From Peptococcaceae bacterium BICA1-8 (GTDB taxonomy: Bacteria; Bacillota; Peptococcia; Peptococcales; BICA1-8), in contig JUEF01000068.1 in NCBI GenBank assembly GCA_000802045.1, positions 1 to 33,480 of the forward strand: a DNA stretch of 33,480 nt, in the 5' to 3' direction. This document shows positions 32,371 through 33,480 of the stretch, piece by piece. The notes beneath the pieces are model-generated. The model was not told the origin of the DNA. It saw nothing but the letters and a program-made list of their open reading frames with translations, and ran no database searches. A program made the translations under genes and the position numbers. Every line of letters starts with the position of its first letter. The stretch's first letter is position 1.

Positions 32371-33138
32371 TTATTCGTTGGGGACATTCCTCGAGAGAGG
32401 TGTGTCCCCTTTCCTATTTAGTTGAGACAGTTCACTTTTACTGTATTGAGCTAGGAAATTATAGATAACAACCGTGAGCATTCCTTCACTTATGGCTAAG
32501 GGTATCTGAGTCAAAGCAAATATTCCTAAAAATTTCCCTAAGGAAGCCAAAAAACCAGTTGAACCGGGGAAGGCTAATGCTAGTTGGAAGGAGGTCGTAG
32601 CATATGTCATAATATTAGCAAGAGAGGCTGCCAGAAAAATTGCTATTCCTTGGGAAAAACCAATCTTTTTACTTAAAGTGTATATACCATAAGCTACAAA
32701 GGGTCCTATCACAGCCATGGAAAAAGTATTAGCACCCAAAGTTGTTAGTCCACCATGAGCTAGTAATAAGGCCTGAAAGAGTAAAACAATAAAGCCGATA
32801 ACACTCATTGCTAATGGTCCGAATAGTACTGCACCCAGACCAATCCCAGTTGGATGGGAGCTGCTCCCTGTTACCGAGGGTATTTTAAGAGCAGATAATA
32901 CAAAAGCAAAGGCCCCTGAGACTCCTAAAAGAAGCTTTAGTTCGGGGTTTTTATTTATTGATTTAGATATAGAAAAAAAGCCAAGGATAATGAAAGGCAG
33001 GCTGGTAATAGTCCAAAAAAGTGCCCATTTTATAGGTAAAAACCCTTCCATGATATGCATGGCGGATGCTGGTTTTGGTATGACTACTATTATCATCAAA
33101 ATAAGAAAGGTCAATAAAATTCTTTTAAAATACACCAT
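32371..33138 (-). CDS. cbiM: Cobalt ECF transporter substrate-binding protein CbiM
   Basis: This protein of about 255 residues has a signal peptide ending KPASA, followed by [16 protein letters not shown]. The Met-His-Ile start of the mature protein supplies the N-terminal metal ligands of Cbi[20 protein letters not shown] carries the further His ligand, and about six membrane segments are present. The ATG at 33138 follows GGAGGG closely; a longer ATG at 33165 lacks a site. The last 13 or so residues ([13 protein letters not shown]) are encoded by a GGGGACA-type repeat that also supplies the stop codon. It is the first gene after the cobalamin riboswitch. Confidence 0.93.
   Translation of the reverse strand: MVYFKRILLTFLILMIIVVIPKPASAMHIMEGFLPIKWALFWTITSLPFIILGFFSISKSINKNPELKLLLGVSGAFAFVLSALKIPSVTGSSSHPTGIGLGAVLFGPLAMSVIGFIVLLFQALLLAHGGLTTLGANTFSMAVIGPFVAYGIYTLSKKIGFSQGIAIFLAASLANIMTYATTSFQLALAFPGSTGFLASLGKFLGIFALTQIPLAISEGMLTVVIYNFLAQYSKSELSQLNRKGDTPLSRNVPNE
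32377..32410. repeat. GGGGACA-bounded inverted-repeat element, copy 3
   Basis: GGGGACA (32380-32386) pairs with TGTCCCC (32403-32409), and inner CCTC/GAGG closes a GAGA loop. It matches the elements at 3799 and 18668 but has a much shorter centre. It is translated as the C-terminus of CbiM. Confidence 0.8.
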
Positions 33139-33183
33139 TATCCCTCCATCTTTTCGCTTGTGCATTTTTTCATGGGCTTATTT

Positions 33184-33214
33184 AAAAATAAAATCCCTCA
33201 GCTTTTGCTGAGGG
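33184..33214 (-). terminator. Riboswitch-associated intrinsic terminator
   Basis: CCCTCAGC (33195-33202) pairs with GCTGAGGG (33207-33214) around TTTT. On the minus strand a T-rich tract follows (complement of 33184-33194). It lies between the riboswitch aptamer and cbiM, as expected for transcription attenuation by adenosylcobalamin. Confidence 0.88.
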
Positions 33215-33216
33215 AC

Positions 33217-33436
33217 GGCACCCGCATACCTTCTCCCTGTTGCCTGTCCTTCCCTGGACGGCAGCTATTCTAGGCAGGTCTTCTGGCTCACGGGTCATCC
33301 TCCTCCCACGCCTTCCCACCGGGACTCAGTAAACTAAGTCTGGGGCAGTGACATATTGGGGATTTGTATCCGTTTACAGCGACGGGTCCGCACCGGATTT
33401 AAACCGGTTTTCCTATTCTCCCGAAAGGGCACCTAG
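33217..33436 (-). promoter_or_regulatory. Cobalamin (AdoCbl) riboswitch
   Basis: Read on the minus strand it has ATAGGAAAACCGG, the stem CCGGTTTAAATCCGG followed by GCGGACCCGTCGCTGTAA, GTCACTGCCC and the B12 box GAGCCAGAAGACCTGCC (33273-33289), all conserved parts of the cobalamin riboswitch in the right order. It ends just before a terminator and controls cbiMNQO. High adenosylcobalamin should stop transcription and so cobalt import. Confidence 0.95.
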
Positions 33437-33445
33437 AGTATATAT

Positions 33446-33480
33446 GAGGTTAAGATTAAGATTTCGCTTCGCTAGATTAA
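33446..33480. repeat. GGTTAAG-type dispersed repeat at the window edge
   Basis: GAGGTTAAGATTAAGATTTC, then GCTTCGCTAGATTAA, matches the repeat at 16374 and, inverted, 18605. It is cut by the window end. Confidence 0.5.

Overview
The window looks like a chromosomal segment of an anaerobic, low-GC Gram-positive bacterium, most likely a member of the Clostridia. The reasons are an AT-rich composition, strong AGGAGG-type ribosome binding sites, frequent TTG and GTG starts, a tungsten/molybdenum aldehyde:ferredoxin oxidoreductase, an iron-sulfur flavoprotein, an SLH-anchored surface protein, a PHP-type PolX and a cobalamin-riboswitch-controlled cobalt transporter. No rRNA, tRNA, CRISPR array, phage gene or intact transposase was seen. 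The species cannot be named from the sequence.

Layout. Bases 154-3571 (minus) are a four-gene overlapping operon: ECF sigma factor, zinc-finger anti-sigma factor, ABC ATPase and ABC-2 permease. Bases 3861-7196 (minus) hold an FCD-type GntR regulator with a clear promoter and a 12-bp palindrome, then aldehyde ferredoxin oxidoreductase, a MoaD/ThiS-like protein and an iron-sulfur flavoprotein. Bases 7434-13722 (minus) are a probable signalling operon: secreted NHL-repeat protein, CHASE2-adenylate cyclase, FecR-domain protein, GAF/HD-GYP phosphodiesterase and a DUF3307 membrane protein, so cAMP synthesis and c-di-GMP breakdown are encoded together with envelope sensors. Bases 13940-18491 carry a polysaccharide deacetylase, a YibE/F membrane protein with an apparent ATT start, a CoA-disulfide reductase-rhodanese fusion and two small membrane proteins.

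Bases 18769-27646 contain an Ig-like/SLH surface protein, PolX, a universal stress protein, a nitroreductase-nitrilase pair and oligoendopeptidase F. Bases 27916-29669 encode a DrrAB-like ABC exporter. Bases 29750-30283 encode a DUF6512-like membrane protein. Bases 30353-33436 are a CbiMNQO cobalt importer behind an AdoCbl riboswitch and terminator.

The most unusual aspect is the intergenic DNA. It holds at least seven heptanucleotide tandem arrays with different unit sequences. It also holds three copies of a GGGGACA-bounded inverted-repeat element, a perfect 26-bp inverted repeat, REP-like elements, a GGTTAAGGTTTCGCT-type repeat, and a 224-bp array of four direct plus four inverted units with a 32-bp period. 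Several of these start at, or run across, gene 3' ends, so the last residues of PolX, the nitrilase and CbiM are encoded by repeat DNA.
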